This document shows, one piece after another, positions 11,080 through 21,600 of a stretch of DNA of 64,000 nt (the first letter of the stretch is position 1; each line of letters opens with the position of its first letter). The notes under the pieces were generated by a model. The model searched no databases, had not been told where the DNA came from, and was given only the letters and a program-made list of their open reading frames with translations. A program made the translations under genes and the position numbers. Source of the DNA: Drechslerella dactyloides (lineage: Eukaryota; Ascomycota; Orbiliomycetes; Orbiliales; Orbiliaceae); the NCBI GenBank assembly GCA_020064725.1, contig JAGTWJ010000019.1, positions 3,968,001-4,032,000 of the forward strand, read 5' to 3'.

Positions 11080-12042
11080 CACGTCGGATTGAGGGTGAGT
11101 TCGTCCCAGCGAAAGATTGACGGGGAGTCGGCTGCCAACATTGGGGCAGCGGTTCCAGGGGTGGTATAAGAGGGAGCTGAACAGGCGAAATGATTACTGA
11201 CGTGAGCAGGGCGGGAGGCCAGACGCGTTTGACGACGGGCAGTTTTGGATTGGCGATGGTCGAAATAGGAGGTTGTATGCCATCGGCGGCGCCGCCCAAT
11301 AAGGACGGCCAGCCTCGATACTCACAACATATTACCCAAAAGGGCAGCAGTAAGACTGATCGCACCGCCACATCGGACAAAAAAGCGGGAACTGTGGCGT
11401 CGGGCGGCCTGTCAGCGGCGCATGACATCATAATGACTGCAACGTCCTGCAACGCATTCGCCGATGAAGTAATGCGATATCGATACCTAATATACCTGGT
11501 GATACCAGCTGGGGCAACTAGGGCCGACGCTTGCACGCGGCCGTCGACGTAACATTCAGCCGCTAGTCGCCAAGCTTTGTAGATACAGACCCTTCCTCTC
11601 ATCCAGCTACTTCATGCTCGACAATTAAGCTTTGCCGGGCTTGCCGTGCCCGTTGCCCAGGTGTGAGCAAGGGTGCTCTGGGCCACCGTATTGGTGAGAC
11701 CTGTGAAGTCATCTTTTCGATCGATCCGGCTTGGATTCCAGATCGCCAGCGCCGGAGCAAGCAAGATTTATCCGATGGCTTCCAGTATACGTATATAAAG
11801 GCGGGGCCCTCAGCTTCAGCGTAGATTCGCAGTTATTTCGTTATCCGTCCTTCCATATATAGATTCAAAATCCAAGATCGATACACTCGATCTTCGATAT
11901 CAAACCCAATAAATCACAGCCAAGCATCTTACTCTAGATATTCACCTAATCGAGCACTCATAGATCTATTGAAATACCACCAGTGCAAACCCCCGCTTTA
12001 TAATACTAAACACCACTAGCCAACAGAGCTACCGCATCCACA
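11080..12042. promoter_or_regulatory. Divergent upstream region of the CorA and LEA-like genes
   Basis: The two genes diverge across 963 nt. On the LEA-like side a clear TATA box (TATATAAA, 11792-11799) stands 244 nt before the ATG, which suggests a long 5' UTR and an inducible promoter. The ORFs of up to 197 codons here are overlapping and show no family features. Confidence 0.55.
11792..11799 (+). promoter_or_regulatory. TATA box of the LEA-like gene
   Basis: TATATAAA followed by GGCGGGG, 244 nt upstream of the ATG at 12043. TATA-containing promoters in fungi are often stress-inducible; regulation is inferred. Confidence 0.6.
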
Positions 12043-13354
12043 ATGGAGACAATTAACCAGGCTGCTACCGTCGTCAAGAACACAATCTGGGGCGAAGATG
12101 CTACCAATAATGCTACCACCACATCTGGCCGCGGTGGCGAGCACTCCGAGTACCATAAGTCCATGATCGATGACCACGTCACAGAAGCAAAGTTTACCGG
12201 CCGCTTCGAATCAGACCCCGATGCCGAGGGTGCCTACCAACCCGGAGACACAGATAGACAACCCCAGGGCCCGATCTCAACGGGTGGAAAGCCGCAGGGC
12301 AGTAATGTCACTGGTGACAATCAAGGAACCAATAAGGATTCTCACAGTATGTATCCACGGTTCCATCCAATTCCTCACAGTTTCTCGTGATAATATTTCT
12401 GTCAATGAACCCCGGAGGCGTCTGGCTTGCGAGACAACCCTTTACACATCGAACGTATAAGTAACAGTATTTGGATCAAATAATAACGCTGATGAAATAC
12501 ACAGGCTCCTCGAATGAACCGAATACTGGCTTCGGCGGCCCTGGCTCCGGCGCCGAGCCCAGCGTCTCCTCAGACCCTTCTTCCGCCCCACAGCCTACCC
12601 ACCATCAACACCAAGGTGGGGACCGCCCCAACGTTAGCCCTGACACTGCCTCGTCACAGAAGAGTGGTCGCATTCCCTCCCCTTCCCAGTCAACGGGTAG
12701 CGGCTCGAGTTCCGGCGGCGGCTCTGGCGGCCCTGGCGGTCCCGGCGGTCCCGGAGGCATGAAGTTGCCGGATTCCGATAATCAGAGCAAAGGCGAAGGC
12801 ACCGGCGAAAAGTACGAGCGCAGCACCGGTCTTGCGGTCGACGGCGGCGATTTTGACGCCACGGTAAGCGCAAATACGTTTACGTCTACGAAATGTAAAA
12901 TACAACGTCACTAATTAATACACGTATAATTTAGCGTCCGGGAGCAGCTCGCGAAGCAGCCCGCCTGATGGACGAAAAGGGCATCAAACACGGCGAAAAG
13001 GACGGCCAACCTGGCGAGCCGCCCAAAGAGAAGAAATGTAAGCTTTAACATATACCATCTACGTCCAGCTTTGGTCCATACCGTCAGATTAACACGCCAT
13101 AAATTCTAGGGTACGGCGTCGACCATAGTGGCTTCGGCGGCCACGGCAGTCATACGAACAAGCGCCGGCCCTCCAAACCCCAGGCAATTGACGACGCCGA
13201 CGAGACCGAGCAGAAGACCGAGCATGCGCAGAAGACCGAGCAGACACATAATCTCAACGTCGACGACAATGACGAGCATACGGAGAAGAAGGGTCTCAAG
13301 CAGAAGATTAAGGAAAAGCTGCACCACGGCAAATCGTCCGCTGATCACGAGTGA
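12043..13354 (+). CDS. Hydrophilic glycine-rich LEA/dehydrin-like protein, function unknown
   Basis: Four exons, 12043-12346, 12505-12863, 12935-13037 and 13110-13354, give 336 aa. The protein is almost free of hydrophobic clusters and rich in Gly, Ser, Asp, Lys, Thr and Pro. It has GFGG motifs (TGFGGPGSG, HSGFGGHGS), a GGPGGPGGPGG run, the block RPGAAREAARLMDEKGI in exon 3, and a basic amphipathic end (KKGLKQKIKEKLHHGK). Such composition resembles hydrophilins/LEA-type proteins of ascomycetes, often linked to desiccation, osmotic or oxidative stress. That role is inference, supported only by composition and the strong TATA box. No signal peptide or membrane segment is seen. All junctions are frame-consistent with good donors (GTATGT, GTAAGC, GTAAGC). 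Confidence 0.8.
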
Positions 13355-14191
13355 TCGGCTTGCGAATTCCAGCGAAGAAGCGTCTTGTATGCTTCTGGCT
13401 AGAGGGTTCTGAATTTATTCGTTAGCCCGCTCTCACTTGCCTCGTAAACTGGACACCCTCCTCACCTTTCCTTTAATTTGTATTCTTAATATGCGAATCT
13501 GAGTTTTTCCCTCAATGCCTTTCTCTATTCGAAAGTAGGCCTGGTCTCGTAAGAAGCAATTTTATTTTACGTTCACACGTGGTGAGAGGTTATCAACGTA
13601 ACATCCACCTACGCCAGTAAACCGTTCTAGGCAAGTAGCCGACGTACGCCTTACTGTAAACTTTTAGTAAATAAGTAGTAAGCACAGTTATGTATTTATC
13701 ATGCCTGATTAGATGAAAGCCCCATCCACGTATACACTGCAATCGAATAAGAGGAAACCGCGCGGTAGAAATTGCCGGATATATATGGCAGAGCTCTCTT
13801 CAAAAATGAACAATAAGTCCTTCGTAACCCTATATTATATAAAAGGATATAAAGGCGATAGATTTGAGAAAGAATTAAATATATTATGTACACATTGCAG
13901 ACATTGCAATGAAACATTTCAACCGCAGAATGCATACATATGCACCAATCGCAATATATAACCACCGGCCTGCCAAGTCTATAATTCGTAAAAAAACCCC
14001 AATATGCAAATGCAAAAAAGCTCCAGCCCCGCCCATCTATCTCCAGAGATCGATAAGAAGAGAAAGAAATGGCCCGCAGGTGTATATACCAAAACCCCGT
14101 ACACGCAGAACATTAGTAAAGCAAAGGCCGGCGGAACCTTACCCGCCATACGCACACAAGTGTACAGCGACTCAAAAGTCCAATTACTATA
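13355..14191. other. Convergent 3' region, AT-rich, no gene seen
   Basis: Lies between the LEA-like stop and the ZRG17 stop (convergent). It is AT-rich with many TATATA stretches and Lys/Tyr-rich chance ORFs at 13700-14270 on both strands. Confidence 0.55.
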
Positions 14192-15986
14192 TTACAGTGA
14201 CGGAACAATCTCGATCGTTACGTCCCACCGACGCTTCCCCTGACCGTACACACCGCCCAGCCGGTCCGTGATCCGCCGTGTGATTCTCTCGCGGATCTTC
14301 GCTTCTGTCGACGCGTCGGATAGGCGGGCGTGGATCTTGAGGTTCGCCATGCATAGGCTGTAATGAACCTGCCAGAAGGATGCTTCTTCAATCGTCGTCA
14401 CGGCTGAGTCCTGCTCGATCTGCACGGTCGATACCAGTCAGCACGTGTACAGCTAAGGTGAATATATACCAGTCGGATATTGAAAGGATGGGGGAAAGTA
14501 GTACCTCTTTGACGACCTCCGCAACTCCCTCGCCGCCGAACCGCATCAGGAGCATGCTGCCGAGAATCTTGACGAGCCTGAATCCCAAGACTATCATGGA
14601 GACGGCGATCGTCAAGGAAAGCGTCCGGTCGAGCCACGCGTACATGGTCACGGACAGCAGCGGGAGGAGCAGCAGGAGCACAGAGCATGAGAGCGTCAGG
14701 AAGTGAGAAGGGTTGCTGAGGACCGAAGGAAGTGAGGAGATATACGCGAAACGGAGTGCTATATTACTCTAGATTAGCATGGAGAATCAAGGTTGGAAAT
14801 TTACTGCAGTGTTTCATGCTCACCTTTTCCTATCCGCGCTTGGTTCTTCAGCCCGAACGCCGAGATTAGGGTCGCTCCGATAACTAGTAGCGCGTAGGTA
14901 TCGATGGTTCCGTTGGCAACTCGCTGGTGTCGGTGGCTGTGGGTGTGTCCATGTTCCTCCTCCCCTTGCCATCCTTCAATCAGGTCCTGTGCCGCGTGTT
15001 GGATCAGGTCGAAACCCATGAACAGTAGCAGCACCGACATGGCGAATCCAATCAAAACCTCAGCACGTTGCAAACTAAAATATACCCGCAACCGTTAGCC
15101 GCACTCCTAAGTGACAGCCATCATCTGACGAACACAACATACCCGAACGGATGCCTGACACTACTCCTACTCCAGACGTCAAAGTTTCCGAGAACATCAA
15201 CCACCACGCAAAGTGCCGCCGAGACCGCGTCGTATATCACCAGGTGCGATAGCGCCGTCATCGCCAGCGAGCCGTGTCCGTACCACGCACAATATATCGC
15301 GATCGCGAAGTGCATCAGTCCCCAGCCGAACCGGAGCTTCTGATCCTTCGTCATGCTCTGCCGCCATTCCTTGAAGGTCGGTATGGGAAGTGATAACGGT
15401 ACGGCTAGCGGTGCCCGGGGTTTCGGCTCTGCGAAAATTTGGTGGCTGATACTCGACCGTTTGTATCGATGTCCACGACGTTGGTTCTACAGCAATTAGT
15501 GCGATTAGCTCGACGTTTTTCTGGGACTACCGCTGGCGAAACGCAGCTATTTTGCATGATTGAGCTTACCGGCTGCTGGGCGACGACTGGTCCGGCATTT
15601 GTCGGCGGCGCCATGGGCATCTGCTTGAAATTGAATGGCGAGCGTGTGGGCGGTGTCGACGGCGGCCCATTGATGGTCGCCGTCAACGTCGTCGTTGAGC
15701 CATTTGCGTAGCCGTTCATCCTGGGCCGTTGCTGGGCTGAGTACGTTGTCGATCCGTTGAATCTTGAAGGCGACGACGAGTAGGAATATGAGAGTGTTTG
15801 CGGTGGCGTGGAGAGGATGTCGATGCCGGCAAAGTCGGCGGAATTCCACGAGAGTCTGTTCGGTGTCGGGGCGAGGGAGTTTCGGTCGTATTCGCCCTCG
15901 TCGAGATAGGGGCCCTCCGGCAGCGGCGTGGGAGGGGTCGGGGTCCTCGGCGGGAGGGGGATGGGCAGGTTGTTGTAGGTGGCCAT
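14192..15986 (-). CDS. ZRG17: Cation diffusion facilitator, Zrg17-like zinc transporter subunit
   Basis: Five exons, 15570-15986, 15143-15486, 14824-15074, 14505-14758 and 14192-14419, give 497 aa. Zrg17 pairs with Msc2-type CDF proteins to move zinc into the ER/secretory pathway. The first 140 residues are a disordered Pro/Ser/Thr-rich cytosolic tail, followed by a basic RRGHRYKRSS segment and the conserved KDQKLRFGWGLMHFAIAIYC helix. TM2 has SHLVIYDA. HPFGLQRAEVLIGFAMSV is the classic CDF HPFG-R-E motif, split by an intron. A His-rich loop (HGHTHSHRH) follows, then a hydrophobic helix without the usual His/Asp pair, then WLDRTLSLTIA and a C-terminal cytosolic alpha/beta domain (IEEASFWQVHYSLCMANLKI). 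A frame open upstream to 16250 lacks conservation, so ATG 15986 was chosen. Confidence 0.9.
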
Positions 15987-16896
15987 CGCCGCTTTGCCCA
16001 CGCGGTGGTGTGCCTGGGAGGCGTTTTTCCTGAAGCAGCAGTTAGAGGTGGGCCGAAATTGGCCGTTACGAAACGAAGGAGGAGGTGGCGGGCTGCTTCG
16101 TCCTGTTCGCGAACAGCGGTGACCCGCTTTGAGGTGCAGCTGGACAGTCAGAAGATCTTGACGCCCGCGGCTTGAGGTTGAGTTCGACCGTCCAATGTGG
16201 CTGCCACGGGGAGGTCCCTGAAGATGGGATGAACAGGTTGGTGCAAGCAAGGAACGGCGGGTTTAGTCCTGTTTTCTTTCACTCGACAAGCCAGCCTCTG
16301 GAAAAAGCCGTCAACAAAGAGGCAATGCGCGAGAGTGGCCTCAATCCGGTGTCAGTGCTGGTGGTGGTGATGACATGCGGTTGAAGGAGAAGGTGCCAGT
16401 GTCGTGGCGGTCGGTCCAGAGCTCTCGCGATGTTTGTCGGACCGTCGAGGTCGGCGTTGTATCTAGCCCGCCGTCTCCTATTTTATGTCTTCGTCTCGAG
16501 CTCGACAAGGCCATCTGCATCACATACCTGCAGCCCATTCCACCGTCACCGAGTCTTTTCACTCGCTCGTGCGCCTGCCTGCATGAGCAGGGGATCAGGC
16601 ATTGGCCGGCTTAATCTCATCCGGCAGGTGCGCTAAGGGACACGAGCAAACACTGCAGGCGGAGGGAACCGTAGCAGATTCGCGAAAGCGGCTAGATGAC
16701 GAAGAATCTCAAGACGTGTTCGAGTCAATCATGCATCAACAGTGGAAGTTTGAATGTTGGTTCCATGGAGCTTCCAAAGCTCCCACGTGAAATCCGGGGT
16801 CCATATATGCATTGGGATGCTGGAACATCGACACAGTATCAGCATCAGCATGCTACCTAAGTATTCATCTTTTACAGACACCAAGCTCGCGCCAGA
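15987..16896. other. Upstream region of ZRG17 and 3' region of the EF-hand gene
   Basis: No gene is seen. Possible long 5' UTR of ZRG17; several short ORFs on both strands are not supported. Confidence 0.5.
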
Positions 16897-17766
16897 TCAC
16901 ATCATTCCAGCCCGTTGCATCACGTCCTCAAAATCCCGCCTTCGTCACACCTGTTAGCGCTGTATCTCCCAGTTGAAGCACGTGCATTAGCACTTACTTG
17001 TTCACAAGCGTCCTGTCACCGGATGACGATGCCTCCCATAGCATATCTTTCAGCATTTTATCATCCACATCCTCGCCTAACGTTTTCGCTACTTTCCTCA
17101 GGTGCTGCAGCGTTATTGGGCCTTCGTTGTCACCGCCCGTGAATAGCTGGAATGCTTTGTCCACCTCTTCCTGCCTGTCCCTGGCTGCACGATGTCAATA
17201 TCAATAGCTTCTGCAAATGTGTAGGGCGTCCCGGAAAGGAAAAGAGTAAAATGTCACCTCTGATTTTCATGGCAGCAACTTCGAGAAACAGTTCATAGGT
17301 GACTAGTCCCTCGTTCTCTGGGTCTACCGTCTCTATTATATCTCTGACTTCACTAGCTGACAAATTGAAGCCCAAGGCACTGAAAGACAATCCGTTAGTG
17401 TGATAGTTTAAAAGCCGTATTGCGATATTTGAATGGGTGGCACGGCTGTTGGTCTCTGTCGCATCACGGGTGCCTGTAAGATATCAAGGGCTGGTGGGAC
17501 ATATACTAGTTACCTAAAGGCCTTCTTTAAATTCGTAGTTCGAATTACATCTTCACCAAGCTCTTCAGGGTCTGTAAAATAATCGAAAGCGGCGCGGACT
17601 TCTTCCGCTTCTTCAGCAGATAAGCTCAGGTCCTGTGCGAGCTTGACCTTTGCCCTCTTCTTTCGCGGAGCGGGGGCCTTTTTCTTTGGAGGCTGTGGTA
17701 CGAACGGCAGCTTAGAATCGCCAACTATACGCTTTACTGGTATCCATTCTCAGAGCAACTTACCAT
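16897..17766 (-). CDS. Centrin/calmodulin-like EF-hand protein with degenerate loops
   Basis: Best model has five exons: 17764-17766 (the ATG alone), 17514-17692, 17258-17379, 16998-17184 and 16897-16939, giving 177 aa. The product begins MPPKKKAPAPRKKRAK, then carries four helix-loop-helix units in centrin/calmodulin order: LSAEEAEEVRAAFDYF; LKKAFSALGFNLSASEVRDI with DPENEGLVTYELF; VDKAFQLFTGGDNEGPITLQ; and LRKVAKTLGED...DMLWEAS ending in DFEDVMQRAGMM. Length and arrangement fit Cdc31/centrin relatives, but most loops lack the acidic ligands needed for calcium, so it may be a structural EF-hand protein. The last junction uses an AAG acceptor (16940-16942), chosen because it restores the conserved end. 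Function is not assigned beyond the fold. Confidence 0.75.
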
Positions 17767-18620
17767 GGTCCTGACCAAGTGTTAGATATCGTAGATGCGG
17801 TGAATAAACCAAGGGTATGATTCAAGATCCAGGTTGAACGGCGGGCGCAACTCCAGAATCCCTGGTTTGTTGCGCGCCCCCCGGTCGACGCGCCAAGCCA
17901 CGGAACACCTTTAAACTTTTTTTTCCGCATGCATAGCAGCGTTTTCTTTTCTCTTCTCTAATAATCTCAAAAAAATTATCATCTATACATATGCTAGAGC
18001 TTCATTTCGCCATTACATACCAGCACCAGGAATTGGAGTGTGGACACATAGATGAGATGGAACCCTTTTACGTATCTCCCTGACCCACAAGTGGGATCGG
18101 GGCTTCGGGACATGGAGCCGTCTGGCAACGACATGTCCTGTCGAGAGAACTGAGGAACATACGATACTAGCCTCGATGCCAGGCGCTGTAATACGATATA
18201 ATCGCGCCGCATACGTCGCATCTCGATCTCTACAAGTGTACAAACTATAAGCATCGATCGATCGATCGGTATATACTATAATAATCAATTGATCAAGAGT
18301 ATGATACTGAGGCCCATGCTCGCAACATTAGCTTGCTACTATTTTACACGCTATGAATATGCTGTAGCCAACATACCCATCAATGCTGTACCTACAAGAA
18401 AGATTATAACATCTGCATCGAGAAACTCCGTCTAAAGAAACGCGCTAAAAAATCAAATAATAGTGGTACTAGGTCTTGTTTTACATGGAGCCTGAAAATT
18501 CGCAGAAGTACCATGATAGCAAATGCCGTAGCAGCGCAGCAAACATCAGGCTATTAAAGAGGCAGAGATTACGCCTAGAGAATAGCGACCAGTTTCTAAT
18601 GAACGGATTGCAATTCTGCG
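17767..18620. other. Intergenic region between the EF-hand gene and NUP192 3' end
   Basis: AT-rich, with an ATCGATCGATCGAT tract at about 18253-18267. No gene is seen. A possible last NUP192 exon could lie at about 18470-18600 if the GTGAGT at 18635 is used as a donor. Confidence 0.5.
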
Positions 18621-21600
18621 TCACTCGGCACTCACCTCCACAGCATCAACCATCGAATACAAGACTACAAACATATCCACCAGCGGACCAATGTCGACAT
18701 TGGGGTAGGTGTTTCCAATATTAGCATGCCGCTTGAGTATCGAAGATACCAATATCCTGTTGTCCGCCAGGAACTTTTGTGTCTGCCCGAGCTCCATTTT
18801 GTTATAGAGACCTTTGCAGAGCAAGCAAGAAACAAGAACCCTGACAAAAGATAGCAACAGGTCGTAGTAACTGGATATGTTCTTGCCGCCCATGAATGCT
18901 GTAGATTGCTCTTGTTAGCTGGATGACACCTGCTTATTTGCGCCTGGAATACACTCACCAATGCCAATGTCGGGATCTATGGTGAACAGCCCGCATTCTT
19001 TGAGAATACCAAAGTATCCGGCGTTCAAAACCATACCGGCGCCTAGCTTTGTCCGGGACAGTCGCAGGAGGAAGCCGGTGATAGCCTTGACAAGCGTCAT
19101 AAAGGATTCACCACCTGATGCATTCAAAGTTAGCGATGCATGTATCATAGGATGTAGAAGGACGCGAAGCAACATACCGTCAGTAACTTGCAGTGCTTCC
19201 TGGTCAAGACCCTTGAGCGACTGCACAAGAACCACGATGAGATTTTGCCGCCTGAGTACATCGACAATATACGTAGATTCCTCTTCCTGACTTAGGGCGA
19301 CGAGGGCGTCTAACAGATTGAGCGCGAGCAGCTTGCAGGTACCCGCACCAACGTACGCGTCGTTGCACAAGATCTCAAGGAACCGCTCGCCGCTGCCCCG
19401 AATCGTCTGTAGGCTACGACGGTTGAGAATCGATAGTTGGGAAGATAAACCTGCCATACCGTTAAGGTAACGGCATAGAATGTCGTAAAAGTCTTCTCGA
19501 ATCTTGGCCGATGCGATTGGAGATTGAACCCCCCGCAACGACAGCCGGAAGAGCTGATATAGACGGTCGTGTGCGACGTCAGCCCCTCTGTCCCGACCTA
19601 GATTGATGGAGTTGAACTCGAGGTTCGAGATCAGCGACTGCGCTACAACCGTAAGTTCAGCTGTAATTCGCTCGTCGCTCCCACAGTATTGTTCTAGCTT
19701 CGGTATAATGGTCTGTAATGCCTGCATAATGTAAGATGACTTGGAGACTGGGTCGGAGAGAGTCGTCTCGAGGATGGCAACAACCAGCCGGCACCAGTGC
19801 TGCAAGCACAAGATCCTAGATACCTTGTACTGCCGGAAGTTGTTGTCCTGCTGTAGGGATATCGTAATTGCTTCGATTTCAATATCCATGGCCTCTTCCG
19901 CGTCGTCTCCGCCCACCATGCCGCTCTTCTTCAATTCGGATTTTCGGAGCACCAACATAGACCGGGCATTGTCGATATTGTATTTCTCGACATCTTGTCC
20001 CGATGCGCTTCTCAGGTATGGTGAAAAGCTTAGACCGCTGAAAAAATTGAGATCTGGCGTAAGGAAACCGTTGTCGACGTCGAGCTCAAGGAAGTCAAGG
20101 TAGTCCAAGATACTAGGATGACTCAACCTCGTCCCAAATGCCTCCGTGACACCCATGAGGCAAATATAATATGCCTTGAGGGAACTTGAGGCGCCCAATA
20201 TTGACATCTGCCGAAGTTCCAGGGCAAGATAATCAAGTATAAAAGCCCGACAGTCGACATACGCTCGACAGCATTCTGCAGAAGGGCTGAAGAAAAAATC
20301 CTGTGAGGGGAAGGTGAGGCCATCCCAGAGTGTCGAGTTACTGATGACAGCCTCCTGAGAAAACTGGGCGAAAAAGAACTTGTTTTCTCGAAGTATGTAA
20401 AGGGTGTCGGAAGATGTTAATTTGGATTTCCAGAGGAAGTGTAGCACCGTTAGAGCCGCACGCTTCAGCGCCATCATTTCTCCGTCAAAGATGGTACCTT
20501 TCTCATCCCTCTCATCCCAACAATTGGCGATACTCAAGATCGAATGGAAGACAGATGTTCCGGATCCAATGCCACTTGGTTCCTCGCTGATGCCAACCTC
20601 ATTATCATTAACGGAAAAGCCGAGTATCAAGTGCGCTAAGGTTGGCTTGTCTGGCGTCGAGGCCAGACATGTAATCAAGAAAGATAGTATTTCGAGTTTG
20701 ACAGCAGTGTCAGGGTGAAGTTGTCCCGATACCAATGTGGTCGGATCCATCTTTTGATCCAGGCGATGTATGAACCCGAAGGCAATCCTTCTCGACTCTC
20801 CTTCGGAATCGGTGATCGTAAGCAGTCTGTTTTTACCACTCGTACGATTGAAGTGAGAAGCGGGTGTGTTGGTTACTGTGCTAGAGCCAGCCAGTCCGGT
20901 GAGGAGTTTCAGTGCGGCTACTGCGAGCGTAGAATGTTCCATTCCACCTAGAAGACCAAGGTGTACGATGATAGAAAGATGATAAAGGACAGCTGTTTCG
21001 AACGAAGATAACGCAGTATTAGCCACGCTCTTTCGCAGCGAATGATCTTCTTTCCATAGCTGTGGTCTGACGATTTCTAGGTAGGTAAGCTCTTTTTCCA
21101 TGATTATTGTCATGACTTGTACTGTCATCAGGAGGCTTTGGACGAGCGGGGAGTCTTCCTTCGCATCACTAGCAGACTCAGCTCCTCTGCGAACGATCGA
21201 AAAGAGAGCGCTGAGCACTGGCTCGCTGAACAGATGATCCATCAACCGAGAGAAAGGGTGTAATCTGATGTAGCTCGCCAGATTAGATGTCTGTATAACC
21301 GCATCGACAGCGATTGGGGCGGTATTCGCAACAACGATCAACTGGTCGTCGAAAGACGACAGGGCTGTCAGAATGAAATCTAAACACGCCGTCTGAAGTA
21401 GAAGGGCTTCGCTATCCGAGAGCTGTTTCTGGCCGGTGGACTTGGTTGTGGCATCAGCCTCTGTCAGCATCTCCACGATGCTATCGACATAAAAGTCGAT
21501 ACCAGGAAGGCGACTGGATGAGCCCAGATTCTCAGGAAATGGCAGCGAATCAGTCATTGTTGGGTCAACGGGACGAATCAGAGCAGTCATTAGTTTGATG

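Noticed and set aside
11080..11082. GTG as start of the magnesium transporter
   Set aside because: The following ATG at 11079 is the normal start.
15987..16250. N-terminal extension of ZRG17
   Set aside because: Open frame only; sequence is low-complexity and contains a possible splice site, with no family match.
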